Shown here piece by piece: positions 1 to 5,955 of a stretch of DNA of 16,305 nucleotides (the stretch's first letter is position 1; each line of letters opens with the position of its first letter). The DNA comes from Microcaldota archaeon (GTDB lineage Archaea > Micrarchaeota > Micrarchaeia > Micrarchaeales > Micrarchaeaceae): the NCBI GenBank assembly GCA_021791775.1, contig JAJYVY010000015.1:1-16305 (forward strand). The letters are read 5' to 3'. The notes below the pieces were generated by a model. That model saw nothing but the letters and a program-made list of their open reading frames with translations, was not told where the DNA came from and did not search any database. A program made the translations under genes and the position numbers.

Positions 1-117
1 AATCGCGATAATAAGTATCGCCCATCCGTATGTCATCAGGTACTCCATTGCGGATTGGGACCTTGCTCTTGCTATCCTAGAATAAGCGCGCCCTTTGCGT
101 GCGTGTGTTACCCGCAT
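1..117 (-). CDS. Type IV pilin-like (class III signal peptide) protein, 5' part only
   Basis: Reading leftward from ATG at 117-115 there are 39 open codons up to the window edge, so the rest of the gene is outside. The N-terminus is basic (several Arg/Lys in residues 1-19) and is followed by QSAMEYLMTYGWAILIIAI. This is the classic archaeal class III signal peptide pattern: Arg19-Ser20 before Gln21, Glu25 at +5 after the predicted cut, then a hydrophobic helix. Proteins of this kind are cut by the prepilin/preflagellin peptidase and assemble into pili or other surface fibres; the EYLMTYGWAIL form is common in DPANN proteins. Codons 4-8 lie on an alternating CA/CG tract (plus strand 96-108), so slippage there would shift the frame. 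A TATA-like box sits at about 146-155. The mature protein cannot be judged from this fragment. Confidence 0.72.
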   Translation of the reverse strand, partial: MRVTHARKGRAYSRIARARSQSAMEYLMTYGWAILIIAI

Positions 118-166
118 TCTCTCAGGCTACACTATCAAAAAAAAACATAAATAGCTTCTGAATGAC
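18..166. repeat. Direct repeat copy A (pilin promoter and 5' coding end)
   Basis: This stretch is repeated, diverged, at 921-1077 in the same orientation. It covers the promoter region, start codon and first ~33 codons of the pilin-like gene. The identity is very high over 39-95 (block from ATCAGGTACTCC through AATAAGCGCGCC) and lower at both ends. Copy A keeps the reading frame open. The main length difference from copy B is in the alternating purine-pyrimidine tract at 96-108. Confidence 0.85.
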
Positions 167-304
167 ACAATCTTCATGCCATGGTGCGTTATACCTAAAG
201 GTTCGGGTTCTACACAAGCAACAGTTCCATTCAGGCCGTTCAAGAGCTCAGGGAAGAGGACGCTGAGCAGGTTCAGGTTAGAGTAGGAAACCTATATACG
301 TGAG

Positions 305-520
305 CTAGGCTGGCATCTTAAGTGGTAGGTTTATACTTACGGCCATCAAATCTCTTAGAGGCACCCTTTCTGTTGCATTGAGGAACTCTATACCAAGCAG
401 TCTTCCTCTCTTGTCTAAGTCTACGATGGTGTCTCTATCAATCTTCTTGTTTTTGAAAAATTTGCCATTTTGAAACTTTATGTATATTGCATCTGCCTTT
501 TCGTCAAAACTTACCTCCAT
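305..520 (-). CDS. DUF2283 family small protein, candidate antitoxin-like partner
   Basis: A 71-residue protein. Residues 1-50 fit the DUF2283 pattern: an F-D-x-x-A-D-A-I-Y-I-K-F opening, an acidic turn, then V-D-L-D-x-x-G-R-L-L-G-I-E-F-L-N-A. The start ATG (520-518) lies one base after the stop of the DUF4258 gene, with a GGGGT Shine-Dalgarno-like stretch 8-12 nt upstream, so the pair is one transcription unit. DUF2283 has no firmly known activity; as the second gene after a DUF4258 gene it is plausibly the antidote or partner of a toxin-antitoxin-like pair. That role is inference from pairing and size. The last 20 residues are weakly conserved and may be lineage-specific. Confidence 0.8.
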   Translation of the reverse strand: MEVSFDEKADAIYIKFQNGKFFKNKKIDRDTIVDLDKRGRLLGIEFLNATERVPLRDLMAVSINLPLKMPA

Positions 521-521
521 G

Positions 522-737
522 TCATATACCCCAGTAAACGGTTATTATGATGTAATTGCTGTTTTCTTTTACGTATATCACGCTTATTTTATCGCCATTT
601 ATCTTTTTAATTGCTTGCTTCCTATTTGACTTGGCGTCTACAAGGCTGTCAGGGTTGGAAATTGCATCCGATACCCATTTAGATTCTATCTTCCTGAATG
701 ACAGCCTCGCTTTGGAGTGTTTTGTGTATATTATCAT
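522..737 (-). CDS. DUF4258 family small protein, candidate toxin-like partner
   Basis: A 71-residue protein matching the DUF4258 layout: an early T-K-H-S-x-x-R-L segment (residues 5-12), a helix with W-V-S-D-A-I-x-N-P, then alternating beta strands ending in I-I-I-T-V-Y-W. This family resembles small RelE/BrnT-like folds in length and order of elements and often pairs with DUF2283, so a toxin-like role is suspected, not shown. A TATA-like box at 761-767 is about 26 bp before the ATG (737-735), which fits a leaderless transcript. It is the first gene of a two-gene unit with the DUF2283 gene. The pair is more A/T-rich than the genes to the right and sits between the two copies of the pilin 5' repeat. 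Confidence 0.8.
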   Translation of the reverse strand: MIIYTKHSKARLSFRKIESKWVSDAISNPDSLVDAKSNRKQAIKKINGDKISVIYVKENSNYIIITVYWGI

Positions 738-757
738 GATCGTTTATGAGTAAAATG

Positions 758-768
758 AGTTTATATTG
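758..768 (-). promoter_or_regulatory. TATA box of the DUF4258-DUF2283 unit
   Basis: AATATAAAC read on the minus strand, centred about 26 bp before the DUF4258 start codon. The spacing matches an archaeal box A for a leaderless mRNA. Confidence 0.5.
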
Positions 769-920
769 CTATTGCTGAATTGATTTGGTGATTTGAAGAA
801 ATTATGCCCTGCCCGCCATTTAATTTCCATATTATCGAGTTTCTTCTCTATCATCTTCATTTCTGTTCTTGCGTACGGTTTCGGTTACGGCGCACTGTAC
901 CCAGAGGTCCACGCACTTAA

Positions 921-1028
921 TCGCCCATCAGTATGCCATCAGGTACTCCATTGCGGATTGGGACCTTGCTCTTGCTATCCTAGAATAAGCGCGCCTCTTG
1001 TGTGTGTGCGCGCGTGTGTCATCCGCAT
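921..1028 (-). pseudogene. Truncated, frameshifted copy of the pilin-like gene 5' end
   Basis: ATG at 1028-1026 corresponds to the start of the intact pilin-like gene at the left edge. The dinucleotide tract is 8 nt longer, which shifts the frame and gives a TAG at 977-975 after 17 codons. In the original frame the MEYLM segment is still readable, but the conserved Tyr-Gly-Trp has become Tyr-stop-Trp (TGA), and similarity ends a few codons later. So the copy is broken three ways: frameshift, nonsense and truncation. It could be a dead duplicate, or a silent donor for gene conversion; the sequence cannot tell which. Confidence 0.75.
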
Positions 1029-1077
1029 TCTCTCAGGACACCTTATCAAAAAAGGAATAAATAGCTTCCGAACGGCA
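921..1077. repeat. Direct repeat copy B (degenerate pilin 5' end)
   Basis: Second copy of the 18-166 repeat, same orientation, about 750 bp away. Relative to copy A it has an alternating TG/CG tract 8 nt longer (999-1019), a few substitutions, and a sharp loss of similarity left of about 921. The two copies flank the DUF4258/DUF2283 cassette. Confidence 0.85.
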
Positions 1078-1287
1078 TGAACTCCTTCCAGTAAGCTGTA
1101 ATATACAAAACGCTATCCCACAAGCCATCTCCACAGAGGTGTACACTTTATCGCCTTGCCCGTCTACTTTATCTCTCCTTCATAGTCCCAGGTTATACAG
1201 AGCAGCTCCCCGCAGTGCAGCTCTAAGGATGCCTGCGCCAAATTGCTGGTTTCTTGCGGCATTGAAGCCTAAGCGCTGAAGCGCAAT

Positions 1288-2835
1288 TTATCCTGCGCTG
1301 CTTGCTACAGAGTATGCGCTGCATATAAGGCTATCTGGATTGTAACCTACATGGCCGTGCAATGCATTCGATATAACGGATTCTACGTAATTGAAGAGCC
1401 CTATGGATTGGTAGCTGGGCGGCTCGCAGGACCCGCTGTGCGCCCTGAGTAAACGGAAGAACTCATAGGACATCGACAGCGCTCCGCTGCCAAAGTCTTC
1501 CGGTATAGTGAAGTAATCTACTGCAAAGGTGTAGTTGCCGGACACCACAGTAGTAACGCCAAGGCGGACACCATTCTGTAAGATGTATGATGCGGCGCCA
1601 TACTGCCCGCCGCTGGTATTGACCATCAAGCCCGCCGAGGAAGGCGGCGTTGCGTATTCCGCTATGATGTATGTATTGTAGTCGGAATCTGTCAGGTTTT
1701 CTAGGACGAACGCATACCTTGTGCCGTTTGCCCCCAAGCCCGAAAGGGAAGGATATGAAGCAGCTATTTCTGAGCCAGCCAGCCTGTACAGCGCAATATT
1801 GTCAGATTGATTCACGCTTCTGTAGAAGAGCATCGGCGAGACATAGATCGCCTTAAGGTATGGAAGGGTGAAAAGGAAAGCCACTACGCCAAGGGCCAAG
1901 ACTATGACAAACCCATATCCCGCAGAGCGTATTCCATAGATTATTCGCGGCTTCCTCCTTTTCGCCTTGCCCGTGCCTCTGAGGAGCAGCCCGTACTTAT
2001 ACGCGATAAGCAGCATTATTATTATGGCCGCGTAGAAGAAGATCTGGCCTGCAAACAAATGGAATATGGCTATTGCCTTGGTCAATCCGTAATAACTCCA
2101 CGAATAAGCTATGCCAAACATCCTTGCGAAATTGAAGAGGAGCATAAGGCCAAGCCCTGATGCCACCCACGCCACCTTCCTGCTGAACCTGCCATTATAC
2201 AGATATGCTACTGGTATGAGGAACATAACTATGGCTATGAAGGTACCAACTGGCGCGCAGGTCGATGCTATCGAAATGCTAGTCACGGCGGAAGACACAA
2301 TGCTGATGCCCTTTATGGTGACCGGCGCGCCGAAAAGCTTGAGCATCGAGTAGACGAACTGGGCATTCGCATTTGCAAAAGCGGCATTCTGAAGAAGAAT
2401 GGGCATAAGGAGAAGGGGAGACGCAAAAAGGGAATATGCAGCAATCGGCCACAATTTGCGTATGCCATCCTTACCGAACAATATGATAGAGAATGAGAGG
2501 ATTGGCAATGAGACAAGCAGCGCTCCTAGTCCGAACGACATGAAAACGAACGACATCTCTGTGCGCACGAACGATAGAATAAGTAGATACGCAATGAATA
2601 TCGCCACTCCGATAGCGATCTGGGATCTATCCCTATTCAACGACAAGTCCTCTTTGAGCGAAAATACTATGAATGTAAAAAGCATCAGCATTGCTACTAT
2701 CACATACGTGGTTGGGTCCGTATCGAGCACTGAGAAGCTCGTCCTGGATATCTCTACAGCGGTGGAAAGGAGGACAGCGATAAAAAGTATAATTATACCA
2801 AAAAGTTTTTCATGCATCCGCATAGATACCCGCAT
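1288..2835 (-). CDS. Exosortase/archaeosortase-family membrane transpeptidase with a C-terminal outer domain
   Basis: A 515-residue membrane protein. Residues 1-280 are mostly hydrophobic helices. The exosortase/archaeosortase catalytic set is in order: Cys193 in S-T-C-A-P-V-G-T-F, Arg238 in F-N-F-A-R-M-F and His259 in I-F-H-L-F-A-G. These enzymes cut C-terminal sorting tags of exported proteins and attach the product to another group, in archaea a lipid. After a Lys/Arg-rich loop (286-297) a further TM (306-327) leads to a ~185-residue polar domain, presumably outside, containing sequons and C470/C505. Most family members are much shorter, so this domain is an addition. I do not recognise it, and it is not clearly the EpsI domain. 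ATG codons 1, 5 and 7 are all possible starts. No substrate with a recognisable sorting tag is in the window. Confidence 0.8.
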   Translation of the reverse strand: MRVSMRMHEKLFGIIILFIAVLLSTAVEISRTSFSVLDTDPTTYVIVAMLMLFTFIVFSLKEDLSLNRDRSQIAIGVAIFIAYLLILSFVRTEMSFVFMSFGLGALLVSLPILSFSIILFGKDGIRKLWPIAAYSLFASPLLLMPILLQNAAFANANAQFVYSMLKLFGAPVTIKGISIVSSAVTSISIASTCAPVGTFIAIVMFLIPVAYLYNGRFSRKVAWVASGLGLMLLFNFARMFGIAYSWSYYGLTKAIAIFHLFAGQIFFYAAIIIMLLIAYKYGLLLRGTGKAKRRKPRIIYGIRSAGYGFVIVLALGVVAFLFTLPYLKAIYVSPMLFYRSVNQSDNIALYRLAGSEIAASYPSLSGLGANGTRYAFVLENLTDSDYNTYIIAEYATPPSSAGLMVNTSGGQYGAASYILQNGVRLGVTTVVSGNYTFAVDYFTIPEDFGSGALSMSYEFFRLLRAHSGSCEPPSYQSIGLFNYVESVISNALHGHVGYNPDSLICSAYSVASSAG

Positions 2836-2924
2836 TTATTGCATAAATGTCCTCGGCCGAAATGGGCTTCATCACGTTTCAGCAGTTACTCTCTTCTTCA
2901 TCGGACATCTAGCTCTCACAGTCA

Positions 2925-2937
2925 AGATTAATAAAGA
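2925..2937 (+). promoter_or_regulatory. TATA box for archease
   Basis: GATTAATAAAGAA centred near 2932, about 33 bp before the archease ATG. It would give a transcript with a leader of a few nucleotides. The intergenic stretch 2836-2964 separates divergent genes. Confidence 0.4.
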
Positions 2938-2964
2938 ATAGCATGAAATATCAATAGTGCCACA

Positions 2965-3402
2965 ATGCGGAAGGGTTACCTATTCAAAGAGCATACTGCC
3001 GACGTCGAATTCATTGCAAATGGCGCCTCTATGGATGAGGCCTTCAAAAATGCAATACTTGCAATGCTGGACACCATAGCGGATATATACGCAATAAAAA
3101 AATCAAGAAAGGAAAAGAGACGAGTTATAATAAAAGATTCTGCTGATAACGCAGAGAGCCTGCTCTGGGTCGCGCTGCAGGATACATTGTCTGCTACTGA
3201 TTCTAAGGGGGTATTCGGATATGAAGTCGAGAAACTCAAGATAATGAGGAAAAGGGGCAAATACAGCATCTATGCCATAATAGGCACGAAGGAGCAGGAG
3301 CCGAAATATTCAAACATTTATGTAAAGGGCGTTTCCAGATTCGATATGGAAGTAAAGAATAGAGCACGAGGATATACTGCAAAGGCAGTGCTAGACGTAT
3401 GA
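2965..3402 (+). CDS. Archease (RtcB tRNA-ligase activator)
   Basis: A 145-residue protein of the normal length for archease. The N-terminal Y-L-F-K-E-H-T-A-D-V segment (5-14), the G-A-S-M-D-E-A-F-K-N-A helix start (20-30), the E-S-L-L-W-V-A-L-Q segment near 64-72 and the terminal K-A-V-L-D-V are family hallmarks; the Asp of H-T-A-D, the late acidic residues and the terminal Asp bind metal in studied archeases. Archease helps RtcB, the 3'-phosphate RNA ligase, to become guanylylated and to turn over during tRNA splicing and RNA repair, in the cytoplasm. RtcB itself is not in the window. The gene is divergent from the archaeosortase and ends 23 bp before the convergent DUF1059 gene. Confidence 0.92.
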   Translation: MRKGYLFKEHTADVEFIANGASMDEAFKNAILAMLDTIADIYAIKKSRKEKRRVIIKDSADNAESLLWVALQDTLSATDSKGVFGYEVEKLKIMRKRGKYSIYAIIGTKEQEPKYSNIYVKGVSRFDMEVKNRARGYTAKAVLDV

Positions 3403-3425
3403 CAAAGCACTGCGCCAAATTGCGA

Positions 3426-3614
3426 TCACTCCTCTTTTATCGCAGCCCTTATCTTGGCCATAGTTGCTTGGTCTATGTTGCTCATGTTGTGTGCGCTCTT
3501 CGCATGCTGTGCTATCTGCTGAAGAAGTGCATTCTCATCTGCAGCGTGCGCTTCGAATCCGCACTGCATGCCTATGTCTTTGCATGCAAATTTTTTTCCC
3601 ACATTTCTCACCAC
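3426..3614 (-). CDS. DUF1059 family small protein
   Basis: A 62-residue protein with the DUF1059 pattern: K-K-F-A-C-K-D-I-G-M-Q-C-G-F-E (7-21), then an acidic-helix segment and H-A-K-S-A-H-N-M (37-44), ending in an amphipathic helix. The two cysteines and two histidines could bind metal, but no function is established for the family. Start: GTG codons at 3614, 3611 and 3602 are available; a TATA box at 3632-3639 lies 22-25 bp before the first two, pointing to a leaderless GTG start at 3614 or 3611. A cryptic frame ending at 3615 stops exactly where this gene begins. Confidence is high for the family and moderate for the start. Confidence 0.85.
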   Translation of the reverse strand: MVRNVGKKFACKDIGMQCGFEAHAADENALLQQIAQHAKSAHNMSNIDQATMAKIRAAIKEE

Positions 3615-3752
3615 TTAACTTATGCAGTACCAATATAAAACAGTTCCACTTCCCCGTATGTACTTAGATATATGCCCCTCCCTGTCCGCTGCCATAGAGA
3701 TTAACGCCATCGCCGCCTTTTCTTTGAATGGAGAAAGCCCAACTATATCCAA
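3615..3752 (-). pseudogene. Possible winged-helix fragment or small ORF before DUF1059
   Basis: A 45-codon frame beginning at TTG 3752 (or 31 codons from ATG 3710) ends in TAA at 3617-3615, directly against the GTG of the DUF1059 gene. Its first half, V-G-L-S-P-F-K-E-K-A-A-M-A-L-I-S, followed by G-H-I-S-K-Y-I, resembles the first helices of TrmB/MarR-like winged-helix regulators. The latter part runs across the DUF1059 TATA box, so the frame is probably a decayed remnant if it is anything. An in-frame stop lies just upstream (3761-3759). Confidence 0.2.
3631..3640 (-). promoter_or_regulatory. TATA box of the DUF1059 gene
   Basis: TTTTATATTG on the minus strand, 22-25 bp before the tandem GTG start codons, as expected for a leaderless archaeal transcript. 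Confidence 0.5.
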
Positions 3753-3831
3753 TAGATTTTACGACGTTAGATTTTTAGTGTTTTTGATAGGGGGATATGG
3801 TATGCTATCAGGTATTTTCTAATGAACAGGG

Positions 3832-3840
3832 TTTTAAATC
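3832..3840 (+). promoter_or_regulatory. TATA box of the metallopeptidase gene
   Basis: TTTTAAATC centred about 25 bp before the ATG at 3861, consistent with a leaderless transcript. Confidence 0.45.
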
Positions 3841-3860
3841 TTTAGAAAGAACACAACAGT

Positions 3861-4589
3861 ATGAAGGATGAGAGATGGATTCTAGCAAAGATAAAGGAAA
3901 AGGCAGAAGAACTCGGCCTGAGCTTTAACCGCCGCATCTTTATCGCAAACTGGGTCACTAAGAATGAGGCTAATATAATATCCTATTTGACGCCGAGTCC
4001 TAAATACGACAAATTTGGAAAAACCAAGCAACAACGTGCTAATAATCTTGGCAGATTTCTGCGCTCCAGGGAGTTAAGAGAGATGGACGCTAAAGGGTTG
4101 GTAGTTAATAAAAAGAGCATTTTAGACGCGATAAGAATGATTAACGATCCATTACATAGGAAAATGATTGAAAAGCTTGCGAACAAATTTAAATTTAACA
4201 GCCAAGGATATGCCCCAGTGGTTAGCAGGTCAGAAGCCGGACTCGAAGACTCCTATGATGTCCTATTCCACGAATGGATACATGCGCTACTTAATCACAA
4301 CAAACTCGGATTTTACGACACCGGCGGAAATAGATGGAAGTATAGTGAAGGACTGACAATTTTTGTAGAGTATTACCTTGGCAACTACTACGGGTTTGAT
4401 ACTGGAGTTCTAAAAGGGAGATACGAGCTGGTAAAGAAACACGGTGAAAAGACTAGTTATGATAAATTATTGAAATATTTCGATATCTTTGCCAAACTGT
4501 TAGAGAACGAAAAAACGCCCACTGGAAGGAAAGAGATACTGGTACATTATTTTAGGGATTTCCCGGCACCCAGAAGAACAAAATTTTAA
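3861..4589 (+). CDS. HExxH zinc metallopeptidase-like protein, family not recognised
   Basis: A 242-residue soluble protein with no signal peptide or TM segment. The zinc-binding motif H137-E138-W-I-H141 begins a helix, and 22 residues later comes Y-S-E163-G-L-T-I-F-V-E170, giving a glutamate third ligand (E163 or E170). This is the gluzincin arrangement: two His and one Glu bind zinc, and E138 activates water. The first 110 residues are charged and helical with many Lys/Arg, perhaps a substrate- or nucleic acid-binding part. I cannot assign it to a named peptidase family. The gene is single, with its own TATA box, and followed by the tRNA gene on the other strand. Its codon use is more A/T-rich than the genes on the right, which may point to a different origin. 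Confidence 0.72.
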   Translation: MKDERWILAKIKEKAEELGLSFNRRIFIANWVTKNEANIISYLTPSPKYDKFGKTKQQRANNLGRFLRSRELREMDAKGLVVNKKSILDAIRMINDPLHRKMIEKLANKFKFNSQGYAPVVSRSEAGLEDSYDVLFHEWIHALLNHNKLGFYDTGGNRWKYSEGLTIFVEYYLGNYYGFDTGVLKGRYELVKKHGEKTSYDKLLKYFDIFAKLLENEKTPTGRKEILVHYFRDFPAPRRTKF

Positions 4590-4611
4590 CTAGTTGGCTG
4601 AATGATGTTAA

Positions 4612-4685
4612 CGCCCTTGCCGGGATTTGAACCCGGATCACAGGCTCCGCAAGCCCATGTTCTATCCAAGTTATACTACAAGGGC
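4612..4685 (-). tRNA. tRNA-Arg (anticodon GCG)
   Basis: Read on the minus strand, the 5' arm GCCCTTG (4685-4679) pairs fully with CAAGGGC (4619-4613). The T arm is CCGGG-TTCAAAT-CCCGG. The anticodon stem TGGGC/GCCTG has two G-U pairs and the loop is TTGCGGA, giving anticodon GCG (4650-4648), which reads the CGC/CGU arginine codons. The discriminator is G (4612) and CCA is not encoded. The variable loop is short. In the D stem, G-T-A-T against G-A-A-C leaves one A-A mismatch and a U-G pair. No intron is seen. Confidence 0.92.
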
Positions 4686-4691
4686 ACGTCC

Positions 4692-4726
4692 AATTTTATA
4701 ATCATACCATACAACATTAAATAAAC
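4692..4726 (-). promoter_or_regulatory. Promoter region of tRNA-Arg
   Basis: Two A/T-rich boxes lie upstream of the tRNA on the minus strand: ATTATAAAAT (about 4693-4702) and GTTTATTTAATG (about 4715-4726). The second, about 33 bp before the tRNA 5' end, has the better spacing for a box A. Confidence 0.35.
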
Positions 4727-4845
4727 TCTATGATAAACCCATTCGGCCTTTAAATGATTGCGTTTGAAGATGCCGCTGTCTTTTACAGCATAGACTGGCT
4801 TAGGTGCTTGGCGCCGGGTACTTTGATAGGCTTAAATAGGCGCGC

Positions 4846-4856
4846 GTTTATAAATT
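4846..4856 (+). promoter_or_regulatory. TATA box of the GT4 transferase gene
   Basis: GTTTATAAATT, close to the archaeal consensus, centred 24 bp before the ATG at 4875. It supports that start and a leaderless transcript. The ATG at 4862 is out of frame and closes after 14 codons. Confidence 0.55.
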
Positions 4857-4874
4857 TGCATATGAAAAGCCAGG

Positions 4875-5948
4875 ATGTTACAAGCATTATTCAATGGGTC
4901 GCATGAAATGGCACATACTTACCTGACAATAATCTTGCCGTCCATAATCGCTTTCATAATAACGCTCATAGCTGCGCGTTTCCTTATGGGCTATCTGTAT
5001 GAATCTGGAGTAACTACTCCGGATCATAACAAAAGAGGTAGGCCTATCCTGCCCTCCGGAATAGGGCTTGCAGCAGCAATAGGCTTTACTGTCGGCGCAT
5101 TAGTCTACGTTTTTGGAGGCAGTTTTGGAATATATGCGCCTGTTGCGCCCCTGGATTACCTGCTTTCAGCAGTTATCGCAGTCGTACTGATATCCATCGT
5201 AGGGTTTCTAGATGATTTGAATGTCAAGAAAGAGATGGGAAGAAGCACAGACATGCTTGACACAAGGAGGGGCCTGAAACAGTGGCAGAAACCCCTTCTT
5301 ACACTAATGGGCGCGATACCTCTGATGGCGATTAATGCTGGGGTGTCTATTATAAGGATACCGTTTTTGGGTGCAGTCAATTTCGGGATACTTTACCCGC
5401 TCATTATAGTGCCGCTGGCGGTTATATTTGCTGCAAATGCATTCAATCTCTTGGGAGGCTTTGATGGTATACTCACAGGCACAGGCACGATACTGGTGTT
5501 CGGTATGGTGCTCTACAGCCTTCTCTACGGCACATACCTAGGGCTGCTGCTCTCCTCGCTCCTTTTTGCCGCGATGCTCGTAATGCTGCTCTTCAACCGT
5601 TTCCCTGCAAAGATGGTGCCAGGCGACAGCTTCGCATACTTCGGAGGGGCAGGAATAGTCGCAGCGATGGTCCTGGGCAACATGGAATCCTTCGGCGTCA
5701 TAATATTCATACCCTTCTTCATAGAGTTCCTTCTGCACTTAAGGAGGAAGTTCAAGGTTACCGACCTTGGAAAACTCAGGGCCGACGGGACAATGGAGTC
5801 GCCGTACGGCAAGAAAATATACAGCTGGTGCCACCTCATAATGAACATGAAAAGGTGCAAGGAATGGGAGGTCTCTTTGTACATGTGGCTGATTGAGATT
5901 GCCTTTGTTGCGCTCGCCTTCGGGCTAAAATCCCTATCGCTGCTTTGA
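4875..5948 (+). CDS. Polyprenyl-phosphate sugar-1-phosphate transferase (GT4; AglH/Alg7/MraY-like)
   Basis: A 357-residue polytopic membrane protein. It transfers a sugar-1-phosphate, probably GlcNAc-1-P from UDP-GlcNAc, to a polyprenyl or dolichyl phosphate, the first step of lipid-linked glycan assembly for N-glycosylation. Family motifs in order: T-P-D-H-N-K-R-G-R-P (48-57), G-F-L-D113-D114-L (metal and substrate Asp pair), N-A-F-N-L-L-G-G-F-D197-G (188-198), F-N-R-F-P-A-K-M-V-P-G-D251-S (240-252) and the late basic loop K-I-Y-S-W-C-H (314-320). About ten TM helices separate these. The exact nucleotide sugar and the acceptor cannot be read from sequence. The gene stands alone with its own TATA box. 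Its likely customers are the sequon-rich surface proteins in this window, and uppS could supply its acceptor. Confidence 0.87.
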   Translation: MLQALFNGSHEMAHTYLTIILPSIIAFIITLIAARFLMGYLYESGVTTPDHNKRGRPILPSGIGLAAAIGFTVGALVYVFGGSFGIYAPVAPLDYLLSAVIAVVLISIVGFLDDLNVKKEMGRSTDMLDTRRGLKQWQKPLLTLMGAIPLMAINAGVSIIRIPFLGAVNFGILYPLIIVPLAVIFAANAFNLLGGFDGILTGTGTILVFGMVLYSLLYGTYLGLLLSSLLFAAMLVMLLFNRFPAKMVPGDSFAYFGGAGIVAAMVLGNMESFGVIIFIPFFIEFLLHLRRKFKVTDLGKLRADGTMESPYGKKIYSWCHLIMNMKRCKEWEVSLYMWLIEIAFVALAFGLKSLSLL

Positions 5949-5955
5949 GCTTTTA

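Larger units (their letters stand above)
738..1287. other. Gene-poor stretch between the TA-like cassette and the archaeosortase
   Basis: These 550 bp hold the cassette promoter (near 762), an unrecognised stretch (770-920), repeat copy B with the dead pilin 5' end (921-1077), and 1078-1287, which downstream of the archaeosortase gene contains only a small perfect hairpin (GCGC-TGAA-GCGC, about 1274-1285) and a 32-codon minus-strand frame of unproven reality. No RNA gene is recognised. The long plus-strand frame through 793-1080 is antisense to the repeat and shows no protein-like composition. Confidence 0.6.

Noticed and set aside
20..60. C/D-box-like TGATGA and CTGA motifs on the minus strand of the repeat
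   Set aside because: They are explained by the codons for Y-L-M-T in the pilin-like gene, and no paired second box set is present.
793..1080. Plus-strand 95-codon frame across the right repeat copy
   Set aside because: It is antisense to the dead pilin 5' end. It owes its length to the repeat and has no family-like sequence.
1164..1262. Minus-strand 32-codon frame starting M-P-Q-E-T-S just after the archaeosortase gene
   Set aside because: Composition is protein-like, but there is no Shine-Dalgarno site, no promoter and no recognisable family, and the length is within chance.
1274..1285. GCGC-TGAA-GCGC hairpin as a terminator for the archaeosortase gene
   Set aside because: The stem is only four pairs with no following T run in the direction of transcription. 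Archaeal termination usually depends on T-rich tracts.
2810..2872. 20-codon minus-strand frame (M-K-P-I-S-A-E-D) whose stop overlaps the start region of the archaeosortase
   Set aside because: It could be a translational leader, but there is no ribosome site or promoter in position, and such short frames are common by chance.
2399..2941. 180-codon plus-strand frame inside the archaeosortase gene
   Set aside because: It is a shadow of the membrane-protein codons on the other strand. The real strand shows the catalytic Cys, Arg and His.
3790..3815. Short similarity to the Y-L-M-x-Y segment of the pilin repeat (TACCTGATAGCATAC on the minus strand)
   Set aside because: Only about 15 bases match, with no matching flanks or frame, so it is likely chance.
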